Shown here in pieces: positions 8,327 through 16,101 of a stretch of 64,000 nt of DNA (position 1 is the stretch's first letter; every line of letters begins with the position of its first letter). Both the position numbers and the translations under genes were made by a program. The DNA is from Pacificimonas flava. Its GTDB lineage: Bacteria > Pseudomonadota > Alphaproteobacteria > Sphingomonadales > Sphingomonadaceae. Below the pieces are notes generated by a model that made no database searches, was not told the DNA's origin, and worked only from the letters and a program-made list of their open reading frames with translations. The stretch spans positions 1 to 64,000 of the forward strand of contig NZ_AMRV01000008.1 in the NCBI RefSeq assembly GCF_000342165.1. Reading direction: 5' to 3'.

Positions 8327-9205
8327 TCAACTCCGGGCGGAAATCGCCACGACAAGCCCCCCCAGCGTCAAAATGCCGCCGAGAACAGCCGCACTCGTCC
8401 ACACATACCCCTCAAGCAGGGTGGAGATCGCCATGGCGACGAATGGAACCACAACGCCCGAATAGGCTGCCTTTGCCGGGCCGATCTGCCTGATCACATT
8501 AAAATACAGCAAAAAGGCGATCGCGGAGGCGAAGATTGCGAGATAGGCCACGCCGCCCAGATAGAGGGGGGTCGATTCGATGACCGGCGGGCCGCGCAGC
8601 GCCCAGGCGATGGCGACGTCGATGCCGGCGCCGTACAGCATGGCCCAAGCCAGCATCCCGATCATCGAATAGGACCGGACGAACGGCGCCGCCTGCATGA
8701 CGTTCGCCGCACTGGCGCAAAGCACGGCGAGGATCGTCGCACCAAGGCCGAACACGAGACCGGGCGATCCCTCCAGCGCAAGCAGTTCCTGCCGAAAGAG
8801 CAGCGCGACGCCGCAAATCCCGAGGACCGCGCCAAGGACAAACCGCGCCGTCACACGGTGTCCGAAGATCAGCCGCGCAAGAATAGCGTTGGGGACGATG
8901 AGGAGGGCGAAGGCAACGGCGATGAGACCGGAGGTGACGTAGCGGCTGGCCTGGTAGACGAAGCTGAAATTGCCGGCGAACTGAAACAGGCCGACGCCGA
9001 GGAAGAACAGATGCGCGCGCCAGTCGTAGCGCAGCCGCCGCTTCATCAGGATGGCCGCGCCGAACATGATCGCACCCGCTGTCAGGAAGCGGTAGGCGAC
9101 CGACCATTCGACCGGAACGACACCGATCTGCGTCTTGATGACGTACCAGGTCGTGCCCCAGACGATGGCGACGATGCCGAGCGGGAGGAGATGCCGCGGC
9201 TCCAT
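8327..9205 (-). CDS. EamA/DMT-family transporter
   Basis: This 292-residue hydrophobic protein has about ten predicted membrane segments in two related halves, the hallmark of the drug/metabolite transporter superfamily (EamA domains). The first segment contains IVWGTTWYVIK, a familiar start for this group. The substrate cannot be deduced. I use the ATG at 9205; the longer open frame upstream is antisense-like Arg/Gly-rich sequence overlapping the aldolase gene. It follows that gene by 14 bases and is probably cotranscribed. Confidence 0.85.
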   Translation of the reverse strand: MEPRHLLPLGIVAIVWGTTWYVIKTQIGVVPVEWSVAYRFLTAGAIMFGAAILMKRRLRYDWRAHLFFLGVGLFQFAGNFSFVYQASRYVTSGLIAVAFALLIVPNAILARLIFGHRVTARFVLGAVLGICGVALLFRQELLALEGSPGLVFGLGATILAVLCASAANVMQAAPFVRSYSMIGMLAWAMLYGAGIDVAIAWALRGPPVIESTPLYLGGVAYLAIFASAIAFLLYFNVIRQIGPAKAAYSGVVVPFVAMAISTLLEGYVWTSAAVLGGILTLGGLVVAISARS

Positions 9206-9219
9206 GATCTGCGGCCGGC

Positions 9220-10236
9220 CTAGCCGAGAGCTTCGAGCGCGGCGGCGAGCGCCTTCACATGGGCGGGATCGCTGTCCCACGCCATGACGAGGCGCGCTTC
9301 GCCGGAGCCGGCATCGCCCCAGTCGTAGAAATCGAAGCCCTGCTCGCGCAGCCGCGCCGCGCCCTCCACGCCGACGCGCACGAACACCTCGTTCGCCTCT
9401 ACCGGGTGCATCAACCGGTCCCCGGCGGCGCGCGCGAGAGCCTGCGCGCTGTCGTTCGCCGCGCGGGCGTTGCGCTGCCACGCGCCGCTTTCGATCATGG
9501 CGATCAGCTGCGCGGCAGCGAAGCGGCCCTTCGACGGAGTCTGGCCGGCCCGCTTGCGGCGGTGCGGAATGCTGCGGGCCAGATCCTTGTCGAAGAAGAC
9601 GAGCGCCTCCGCCGACATGCCGCCATTCTTGATGCAGCCGAAGGACAGAACGTCGACGCCCGCGCGCCAGGTGACGTCGCCCGGATGGCAGTCCATATGG
9701 ACGAGCGCGTTGGCAAGCCGCGCGCCGTCCATGTGGACGCGCCAGCCGCGTGCGCGCGCATCCTCGCTGAGCGCGGCCACCTGGGCCGGCGCATAGACGC
9801 GGCCATATTCGGTGGCCTGCGTGATCGACAGCGCGCCGGCCTGCACCTGGTGCACGTCGCCGCGAAGGGCCGCGACGGCCTGCGCCACACTGTCCGGGGA
9901 AAGGACCGCGCCCTCCCCCCGCGCCAGGATCAGCTTCGCGCCGGCGGTGAAGAATTCCGGCGCGCCCGCCTCGTCCACCTGAATATGCGCCTCTTCATGG
10001 CAGATCACGGCACCCCAGGGGGGCACCATGGACGCGAGCGCAAGCGCGTTCGCGGCCGTGCCGGTCGAAACCGGAAACACCGTGCATTCGGTGCCGAAAA
10101 ATTCACCGAAGACACCGTCGAGGCGGGCCGAGATGGAATCGCCGTCATAGGATCCGTCGGTGACATCGTTGGCGGCGACGACCGCGTCCAGCACTTCGGG
10201 GCAGGCGCGGGCGGCATTGTCGGAAAAGAATTTCAT
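9220..10236 (-). CDS. ltaE: Threonine aldolase-like PLP enzyme (beta-eliminating lyase family)
   Basis: The 338-residue protein has the aspartate-aminotransferase-like fold used by low-specificity L-threonine aldolases, which cleave threonine to glycine and acetaldehyde. MKFFSDNAA at the N terminus, STGTAANALAL for cofactor phosphate binding, HMDGARLANA with the PLP-contacting aspartate, and SFGCIKNGG holding the likely Schiff-base lysine are all visible. It resembles the Pseudomonas-type enzyme more than E. coli LtaE. The start is ATG. Related beta-hydroxy amino acids could be the true substrate. Confidence 0.8.
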   Translation of the reverse strand: MKFFSDNAARACPEVLDAVVAANDVTDGSYDGDSISARLDGVFGEFFGTECTVFPVSTGTAANALALASMVPPWGAVICHEEAHIQVDEAGAPEFFTAGAKLILARGEGAVLSPDSVAQAVAALRGDVHQVQAGALSITQATEYGRVYAPAQVAALSEDARARGWRVHMDGARLANALVHMDCHPGDVTWRAGVDVLSFGCIKNGGMSAEALVFFDKDLARSIPHRRKRAGQTPSKGRFAAAQLIAMIESGAWQRNARAANDSAQALARAAGDRLMHPVEANEVFVRVGVEGAARLREQGFDFYDWGDAGSGEARLVMAWDSDPAHVKALAAALEALG

Positions 10237-10426
10237 GCGACGCGCGCTACGGCCTTCGCCAAGGCCGGGTCAATGGCGGGCGGCCCACAAAATTGCCCGG
10301 CGGATTTCCGCTTGCCCTGTCTGCGCGGGCACGCTTTGCATGAGGCAATGCAAGGCGGGGGGCTTGCAGAGAGGGGGGACTCCTTCTGCCGATTCGCCGC
10401 CCGTCCGAATCCAAAAGGGAGGTCCA

Positions 10427-11860
10427 ATGTCCAAGCCGATCCGTTTCCTGTCCGCCAGCCTTGCCGCGATGACGCTCGCCCTGCCGGCGCTGGCGGCTGA
10501 GGAGAGCGTCGCCCTTAATCGTATCGAGGCCGACCGCGCCGCGAACATCGAAACGGCGAACGCGATCTGGAAACTGGCGGAGGTCGGCTATCAGGAAACG
10601 CAGTCGTCGAAACTGCTGCAGGACCGGCTGAGCACCGAGGGGTTCGAGGTGCAGGCGGGCGTCGCCGGGGCGCCCACCGCCTTTACCGCGACCTACTCGA
10701 CGGGCGATGGCCCCACCATCGGCATCATGGGCGAGTTCGACGCCCTGCCCGGCTTCAGCCAGGCCGCGCAGCCGGAAAAACAGGCGGTGCCGGGCACTGA
10801 TGCGGGTCATGCCTGCGGCCATCACCTGTTCGGCACAGCCTCCGCCTCCGCCGCCATCGCGGTGAAGGACTGGCTGGTGTCCACCGGCACGCCCGGGACC
10901 GTTCGCTTCTATGGCACGCCGGCCGAGGAAGGCGGCGCCGGCAAGGTCTATATGGTGCGCGAGGGGCTGTTCGACGATGTCGACGTGGCGCTGCACTGGC
11001 ATGCCGGCAGCGAGAACAGCGCCGACATCGCCACATCCAATTCCAACAAGTCGGGCAAATTCCGCTTTCACGGCAAGTCGGCCCATGCCGCCGCCGCGCC
11101 GGAGCAGGGCCGCTCCGCCCTCGACGGGGTGGAGGCCATGGACATGATGGCGAACATGCTGCGCGAACACATGCCGCAGGAAAGCCGCATGCACTACGTC
11201 ATCACCGCCGGCGGCCGCGCGCCCAATGTCGTGCCGGACTATGCCGAGGTGTTCTACTATGTGCGAAACCCGGACGCGGAGGTCGTGCGGGACACGTTCG
11301 ACCGGCTGGTGAAGGTCGCGGAGGGCGCGGCCATGGGCACGGGCACGACCATGGATTACGAGGTGATCCACGGCGCCATGCCGCTGCTTCCCAACGAGAC
11401 GCTGCAGACATTGGTACACCAGAAGATGACCGAGGTGGGCGGCATCGACTACGATGCCGAAGAAACCGCCTTTGCCGAGACGATCAGCCCGACGCTGGCC
11501 GAGCCCGCGCCGATTTCCGAAGCTGGCGAGATCGACCCCCTGTCAGAGGATCACGGCGCCGGATCGACCGATGTGGGCGACGTGAGCTGGGCCGTCCCGA
11601 CCGCAGGCTTCCGCACCGCGACCTGGGTGCCGGGAACGCCCGCGCATAGCTGGCAGGCGGTCGCGGCGGGCGGCATGTCCATCGGCTGGAAGGGCATGCA
11701 GAACGCCGCGAAGATCCTCGCGCTGACGGCGATAGACCTTTACGAACAGCCCGCCCTGATCGAGCGGGCACGCAGCGAGTGGAAGGGCCGCAAGCCGGAC
11801 GGGTTCGAATACCGCGCCCTCCTCGGCGACCGCGACCCGCCGCTCGATTACCGCAACTGA
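10427..11860 (+). CDS. Secreted M20-family amidohydrolase (AbgB-like)
   Basis: The precursor of 477 residues starts with a Sec signal peptide (cut probably after ALAA, near residue 22). Metal ligands of the M20 dinuclear zinc site are visible in GHACGHHLFG, PAEEGGAGK and HWHAG. The overall sequence resembles p-aminobenzoyl-glutamate hydrolase subunit B and other exported amidohydrolases, so it probably cleaves N-acyl amino acid amides in the periplasm. The ATG at 10427 is preceded by AAAGGGAGG. The gene converges on the next one, and the two 3' ends overlap by 13 bases. Confidence 0.87.
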   Translation: MSKPIRFLSASLAAMTLALPALAAEESVALNRIEADRAANIETANAIWKLAEVGYQETQSSKLLQDRLSTEGFEVQAGVAGAPTAFTATYSTGDGPTIGIMGEFDALPGFSQAAQPEKQAVPGTDAGHACGHHLFGTASASAAIAVKDWLVSTGTPGTVRFYGTPAEEGGAGKVYMVREGLFDDVDVALHWHAGSENSADIATSNSNKSGKFRFHGKSAHAAAAPEQGRSALDGVEAMDMMANMLREHMPQESRMHYVITAGGRAPNVVPDYAEVFYYVRNPDAEVVRDTFDRLVKVAEGAAMGTGTTMDYEVIHGAMPLLPNETLQTLVHQKMTEVGGIDYDAEETAFAETISPTLAEPAPISEAGEIDPLSEDHGAGSTDVGDVSWAVPTAGFRTATWVPGTPAHSWQAVAAGGMSIGWKGMQNAAKILALTAIDLYEQPALIERARSEWKGRKPDGFEYRALLGDRDPPLDYRN

Positions 11861-12372
11861 GGCAAGGCGAGCGTGCGGAGGATGACGTCGGCGCGCGCGG
11901 CGACCGAAACTTTCGGCAGGATGACGGTGCGGTATCCGGCCGCCGGATAGGCGCGGCACAGATCGTCATATTCGGCGGTGGCGGCGGCGAAATCGTGGCG
12001 CCGCTCCGCATCCTGCCGGTAGATATCCGGCCAGGGCGGCGTCAGGAAAATCGTGTCGTGATAGAGCGTATCCTCGTCGCCATGCGCGAACGGGCACTGG
12101 CCGGCAACGCGGCGGCAGAAGGCGATCTGGTCGATCAACGAGCGGTCGAAGAACACCGGCCGGTCGGCGCCGGCATGCGCCATCAGCCGGTCCCGTTCGC
12201 CTCGCGCCACCGCGGACGCAAAGGCGAGCGGCGCCTCGGCCGGGTCCGGCCCGCCCGACGCAATGACGGCGCGCCCGATCTCCTCAGAAACCGCAAAGCC
12301 GCGCCGCGCCAATTCAGCGATCAAGGTCGATTTCCCGCCACCGGAGCAGCCGGAGATCACGACAGGCTTCAA
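11848..12372 (-). CDS. AAA-family ATPase / NTP-dependent kinase-like protein
   Basis: A P-loop, SGCSGGGKST, opens this protein of about 174 residues, and VFFDRSLID provides a Walker B-like segment. The pattern is that of the AAA_28 group, which includes small nucleoside or cofactor kinases, but the substrate is not known. The start is uncertain: a TTG at 12372 overlaps the EVE-gene stop as TTGA and gives the compact P-loop N terminus, while another TTG at 12411 would add 13 residues inside the EVE gene. It is probably translationally coupled to the EVE gene. Confidence 0.78.
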   Translation of the reverse strand: MKPVVISGCSGGGKSTLIAELARRGFAVSEEIGRAVIASGGPDPAEAPLAFASAVARGERDRLMAHAGADRPVFFDRSLIDQIAFCRRVAGQCPFAHGDEDTLYHDTIFLTPPWPDIYRQDAERRHDFAAATAEYDDLCRAYPAAGYRTVILPKVSVAARADVILRTLALPQLR

Positions 12373-12779
12373 CCTTCGTTCGTCTCCGCCATCGTCATCA
12401 GGGCGTCCCAATGCTCGTCCGTCACGGGCATGACGCTGAGGCGTGACTGGCGCACGAGGGCGAGGTCGTCGAAGCGGCCGTCCGCCTTGATTTCCTTCAA
12501 GGTCACGGGGCGGGGCAGCGGACGCTCCGTCTTCAGGTCGACGAGGCCGGACTTCGGATCGCCCGGATCGTCGTAGAATTCCTTTGCGACGGAGCAGATG
12601 CCAACGATCTCCAGCCCCTTGTTGCTATGATAGAAGAAGACGGAATCGCCCGCCTTCATCTCCCGCATATTGTTGAGGGCCTGGGCGCTGCGGACGCCGT
12701 CCCAGCTCTCCGTGCCCTTCTTCACCTGATCGTCCCAGCTCCAGACGTTCGGTTCGGACTTTACCAGCCACTTTGCCAT
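12369..12779 (-). CDS. EVE domain-containing protein (THYN1-like)
   Basis: The 136-residue protein is one complete EVE domain, a PUA-like fold that in characterised members reads modified bases in nucleic acids. MAKWLVKSEP, the WDGVRSAQA segment and FFYHSN are conserved in the family. It starts at the ATG at 12779, 17 bases after the stop of the GST gene, with GAAGGAAG upstream. Such single-domain EVE proteins are widespread housekeeping genes in alphaproteobacteria; their physiological ligand is not settled. Confidence 0.9.
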   Translation of the reverse strand: MAKWLVKSEPNVWSWDDQVKKGTESWDGVRSAQALNNMREMKAGDSVFFYHSNKGLEIVGICSVAKEFYDDPGDPKSGLVDLKTERPLPRPVTLKEIKADGRFDDLALVRQSRLSVMPVTDEHWDALMTMAETNEG

Positions 12780-12796
12780 GCTCGGTTCGTCTTCCT

Positions 12797-13441
12797 TCAA
12801 GTCTCGGCGTCGGGCTGCGCCTCCGGGCGCGCCGCCTTCACCGCTTCGTTTTCCATGAGCGCCTTGTCCGCCGCGACGAGCGCGGGGAATGCCTCCAGAT
12901 CCATTCGGAAGCGCCGGGCATTGTACATTTGGGGCGGCAGGCAGATGTCCGCGAGCGTGATGCGGTCGCCGAACAGATAGGGACCGGGCGAACGCTCCGC
13001 GAGTTCCTCCAGCGGCCGGAATCCCTCCCGAATCCAGTGCAGATACCAGGCGTCGATCGCGTCCTGATCCTGCCCCATCTCTGTCTTCAGATATTTGAGG
13101 ACGCGGACATTATCGAGCGGGTGAATATCGCAGCCGATGATCTGGGCCGCCGCGCGGATACGCGCGCGCTCCTCGGGCGTCTGACCAAGGAGCGGCGGAT
13201 CGGGATAAGTTTCGTCGAGATATTCGACGATCGCCATGGACTGGTTGAACGCCTTGTCGCCGTCGACCAGCAGCGGCACCAGCCCCTGCGGGTTCATCAT
13301 CTTGAAACCCGGCGACCCTTGCGCACCCTTCTTCAGGTCGATCGAGGTCTGCTCGTAATCGAGGCCCTTCAGATTGAGGGCGATCCTGACCCGGTAGGCG
13401 GCCGAGGATCGCCAATAGCCGTAAAGCAGCCGCTCGCTCAT
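12797..13441 (-). CDS. maiA: Maleylacetoacetate isomerase (zeta-class glutathione S-transferase)
   Basis: The enzyme uses glutathione to isomerise maleylacetoacetate to fumarylacetoacetate in tyrosine/homogentisate degradation. The zeta-class signature SSAAYRVRI, with the catalytic serine, lies at residues 12-20, and NPQGLVPLL and NQSMAIVEYL form the glutathione site. The length of 214 residues is normal. It follows the fumarylacetoacetate hydrolase gene with an ATGA overlap, the expected partner for the next reaction. Homogentisate dioxygenase is not in the window. Confidence 0.92.
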   Translation of the reverse strand: MSERLLYGYWRSSAAYRVRIALNLKGLDYEQTSIDLKKGAQGSPGFKMMNPQGLVPLLVDGDKAFNQSMAIVEYLDETYPDPPLLGQTPEERARIRAAAQIIGCDIHPLDNVRVLKYLKTEMGQDQDAIDAWYLHWIREGFRPLEELAERSPGPYLFGDRITLADICLPPQMYNARRFRMDLEAFPALVAADKALMENEAVKAARPEAQPDAET

Positions 13442-14469
13442 TGGCCGCCCGTCGCGCTGGTCTGAAGCGGCACGACCTCCTGCTCGATGGTTCCGAACAG
13501 CGGTTTGCCGTCCGGCCCGTCGACCCAGATGCGGACCCGGTCGCCATGCTTCATGAACTCCGTTGCCGGCTTGCCGCTGGCGATGGTCTCGATCATGCGC
13601 TGCTCCGCGATGCAGCTATAGCCCTTGCCGCCGTCCGCGACGGGGCGGCCGGGGGAATTGTCGGGGTCGCGGTTGGACACGGTGCCGGAACCGATGATCG
13701 AGCCGGCGCCGACCGCGCGGGTCTTTGCGAGGTGCGCGACGAGAACGCCCATGTCGAAGGTCATTTCCTCGCCCGCCTCCGCGCGGCCGAACGGTTTTTC
13801 GTTGTAATCGACCTTCAGCGCGTGATGCAGCTTGCCGTCCTTCCATGCATCGCCGAGTTCATCCGGCGTGACATAGACGGGCGACATGGCGCTTGCCGGC
13901 TTCGACTGCACGAAGCCGAACCCCTTGCCCAGTTCGGCGGGAATGAGGTTCCTGAGGCTGACATCGTTGGTCAGGCCGACGAGCGCGATACGCTTCAGCG
14001 CCTCCTCCCGGCTGGCGCCCTGCGGCACATCGGTCGTGACGACGACGATCTCCGCCTCCATGTCGCAGCCCCAGCTTTCGTCCGCGAGCGTGATGGGATC
14101 GCGCGGGCCGAGGAAGCCGTCGCTGCCGCCCTGATACATGAGCGGGTCCTCCCAGAAGCTGTCCGGCAGCTCCGCGCCGCGCGCCCGGCGAACGAGCTCC
14201 ACATGGTTCACATAGGCGCTGCCGTCGGCCCATTGATAGGCGCGCGGCAGCGGCGCGGCGGCATCATGTTCGTGGAACCGCTCACGCGGCACCGCCTCAT
14301 GCTCCAGATCCTCGGCCAGCGATTCGAGCTTTGGCGAGATGCGGTCCCAATCGTCGAGCGCCGCCTGCAGCGTCGGCGCGATGTGCGCGGCGTCCGTATA
14401 CCAGTGCAGATCCTTCGACACGATGACGAGACGGCCGTCGCGGCCGCCCTTCAGGCTTGCGAGTTTCAA
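13438..14469 (-). CDS. fahA: Fumarylacetoacetate hydrolase family protein
   Basis: This 343-residue protein would split fumarylacetoacetate into fumarate and acetoacetate, the last step of tyrosine breakdown. The metal-binding FAH core is visible: DMEAEIVVVT with the acidic ligands, then LTNDVSLRNL and the glycine-rich IIGSGTVSNRD. The start is a TTG at 14469 with an excellent AGGAGG five bases upstream, and it gives the family N terminus MKLASLKGGRDGR; no ATG fits. maiA overlaps its end, which supports this substrate over other FAH-family reactions. Confidence 0.9.
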   Translation of the reverse strand: MKLASLKGGRDGRLVIVSKDLHWYTDAAHIAPTLQAALDDWDRISPKLESLAEDLEHEAVPRERFHEHDAAAPLPRAYQWADGSAYVNHVELVRRARGAELPDSFWEDPLMYQGGSDGFLGPRDPITLADESWGCDMEAEIVVVTTDVPQGASREEALKRIALVGLTNDVSLRNLIPAELGKGFGFVQSKPASAMSPVYVTPDELGDAWKDGKLHHALKVDYNEKPFGRAEAGEEMTFDMGVLVAHLAKTRAVGAGSIIGSGTVSNRDPDNSPGRPVADGGKGYSCIAEQRMIETIASGKPATEFMKHGDRVRIWVDGPDGKPLFGTIEQEVVPLQTSATGGQ

Positions 14470-14489
14470 ATGGTCCTCCTGTTATGTTT

Positions 14490-15881
14490 TCATTCGCTTG
14501 CGAGGGCGCGGATGATCGTCGGCCAGTGTTCGAGACCGGCGAAGAACGAGTCCACGCGCATACGTTCATCAAGCCCGTGAGCGAACATCTGGTTCCGGCG
14601 CATGAAGCGCGAGGAAACGGCATAGGTCGGGATGCCGGCGACGCGGAAATGCATGCCGTCCGTGCCGCCCGATTCCATGTACGGGATCAGCGGCAGGTCC
14701 GGATAGCGCGCATGCACCGCCTGCGCCACCGCAGCGTTCACATCGTCCCGCGGATCGGAAACCGGGCTGGTCGTCGGATCCCCGCGCAGCACCCACTGCG
14801 CGTCCGGATTGTCGCCCACCTCGGCCAGCGTCGTCTGCACGGCCGACACCTCCGTCCCAGGAAAGATCCGGCAGTTGACTGTGGCGGTGGCGCGCTGCGG
14901 CAGGGCGTTTTCGGCGTGGCCGGCATCCAGCATGGTGGCGACGCAGGTCGTGCGGGTGAAGCCGACCATGGACGGGTCCGCGGCGATGGCGGCCGCCGCC
15001 TCCGGGTCGTCGGGGTTTTCGGCAAAGCGGGTCAGCATGGCGCCGGCCTCTCCGCCCATGCTCTCGCCAGTGGCAGCGAAGAATTCACGCGTCACGGCGT
15101 TCGACTGCACGGGGAATTGATAGGCCTCGACCTTCTTCAATATGTCCGCCAGTTCGTAGATCGCATTGTCCGGGCGAGGGCGCGAGGAATGACCGCCCTC
15201 GTTCCGGACGGTGACATCGAAAGTGGCGAAGGTCTTTTCCGCCACCTGCACCATATAGGCGAGCGGGCTGCCATCACCGTCGTTCAGGACGCCGCCGCCG
15301 GCGTCGGAGTTGAGCGCGAAGGCCGGCTGTTCGCCGGACAGCGCCTCGACGAGCGCCTTCGTCGTTTGCATGCCGGTTTCCTCGTCGCCGGAAAAGGCGA
15401 GGTAGAGGTCCCGGTCCGGGCTGAAACCGGCCTGTTTCAGTTCCGCAAAGGCGCGGGTCAGCATGGCGATGCCAAGCTTGTTGTCGATGGTCCCGCGACC
15501 ATAGAAATAGTCGCCATCCTCGGTCAGGGTGAAGGGGTCGCGCTCCCAATCCTCCGGCAGCGCATCGACGACATCCATATGGCCAAGAAAGGCGATGGGC
15601 GCCTTCTCGCCCGTGCCGGCATAGCGCACGAGGAGATAGGCGGTTTCGCCCATGGGCTGGACGGTGATGTCCGCGTCGATGAAGCCGGCCGCCTTCAACT
15701 CCTCGGTCAGGCGCGCGGCCATGGCGGGCACCTGTCCCTGCCCCTCCGCCGTGCGAAAGGCGATGAGGTCGCGGTAGAGCGACAGCGCCGCCTCACTGCG
15801 CGGATCGGTGCGTTCGGCGGCGGTTGCCGGAGCGGCGATGGCGGACGCGCCGAGAAGCGCGGCGATCAGAAATTTGTGCAT
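14490..15881 (-). CDS. Secreted M20/M28-type metallopeptidase
   Basis: The 463-residue precursor has a signal peptide ending around ATAA-ERTD. Its zinc ligands follow the M20 pattern: GHMDVVDALP, YGRGTIDNKLG with the bridging aspartate, and SGDEETG with the catalytic glutamate pair. It is probably a periplasmic di- or aminopeptidase of the carboxypeptidase-G2-like group. The ATG at 15881 has GGGAGG three bases upstream. The gene precedes fahA by 20 bases, so it may share a transcript with fahA and maiA. Confidence 0.88.
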   Translation of the reverse strand: MHKFLIAALLGASAIAAPATAAERTDPRSEAALSLYRDLIAFRTAEGQGQVPAMAARLTEELKAAGFIDADITVQPMGETAYLLVRYAGTGEKAPIAFLGHMDVVDALPEDWERDPFTLTEDGDYFYGRGTIDNKLGIAMLTRAFAELKQAGFSPDRDLYLAFSGDEETGMQTTKALVEALSGEQPAFALNSDAGGGVLNDGDGSPLAYMVQVAEKTFATFDVTVRNEGGHSSRPRPDNAIYELADILKKVEAYQFPVQSNAVTREFFAATGESMGGEAGAMLTRFAENPDDPEAAAAIAADPSMVGFTRTTCVATMLDAGHAENALPQRATATVNCRIFPGTEVSAVQTTLAEVGDNPDAQWVLRGDPTTSPVSDPRDDVNAAVAQAVHARYPDLPLIPYMESGGTDGMHFRVAGIPTYAVSSRFMRRNQMFAHGLDERMRVDSFFAGLEHWPTIIRALASE

Positions 15882-15984
15882 GGTCCTCCCCCCTCTTCTT
15901 TTCGGTCTGTCATGCGTCGGCGGGCCCGGCTTGTCGAGGGGGCGGCAAGCGGAGGCGCCTTGCGCGGAAAGTGTCTGCCGAGAG

Positions 15985-16090
15985 CGCAGGAGGTGGATCC
16001 CGGCCTGCGCCGGGATGACGGTTGGGGGGAGTTGCCGGGTGACGGCTCCCCCCGATGACGGTTGGGGGGATGCCGGGTGGCGGCTACTCC
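15985..16090. repeat. REP-like palindrome and imperfect tandem duplication
   Basis: The segment between the peptidase genes holds the palindrome ggatcccggc-ctgc-gccgggatgacg, related to the copies at the left end of the window and at 18.3 kb. It is followed by two imperfect direct copies of gatgacggttgggggga plus (t)tgccgggtg(a/g)cggct, at about 16013-16046 and 16053-16085. No gene is seen between 15882 and 16101. Confidence 0.65.
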
Positions 16091-16101
16091 CCCGCCCTTC
16101 G

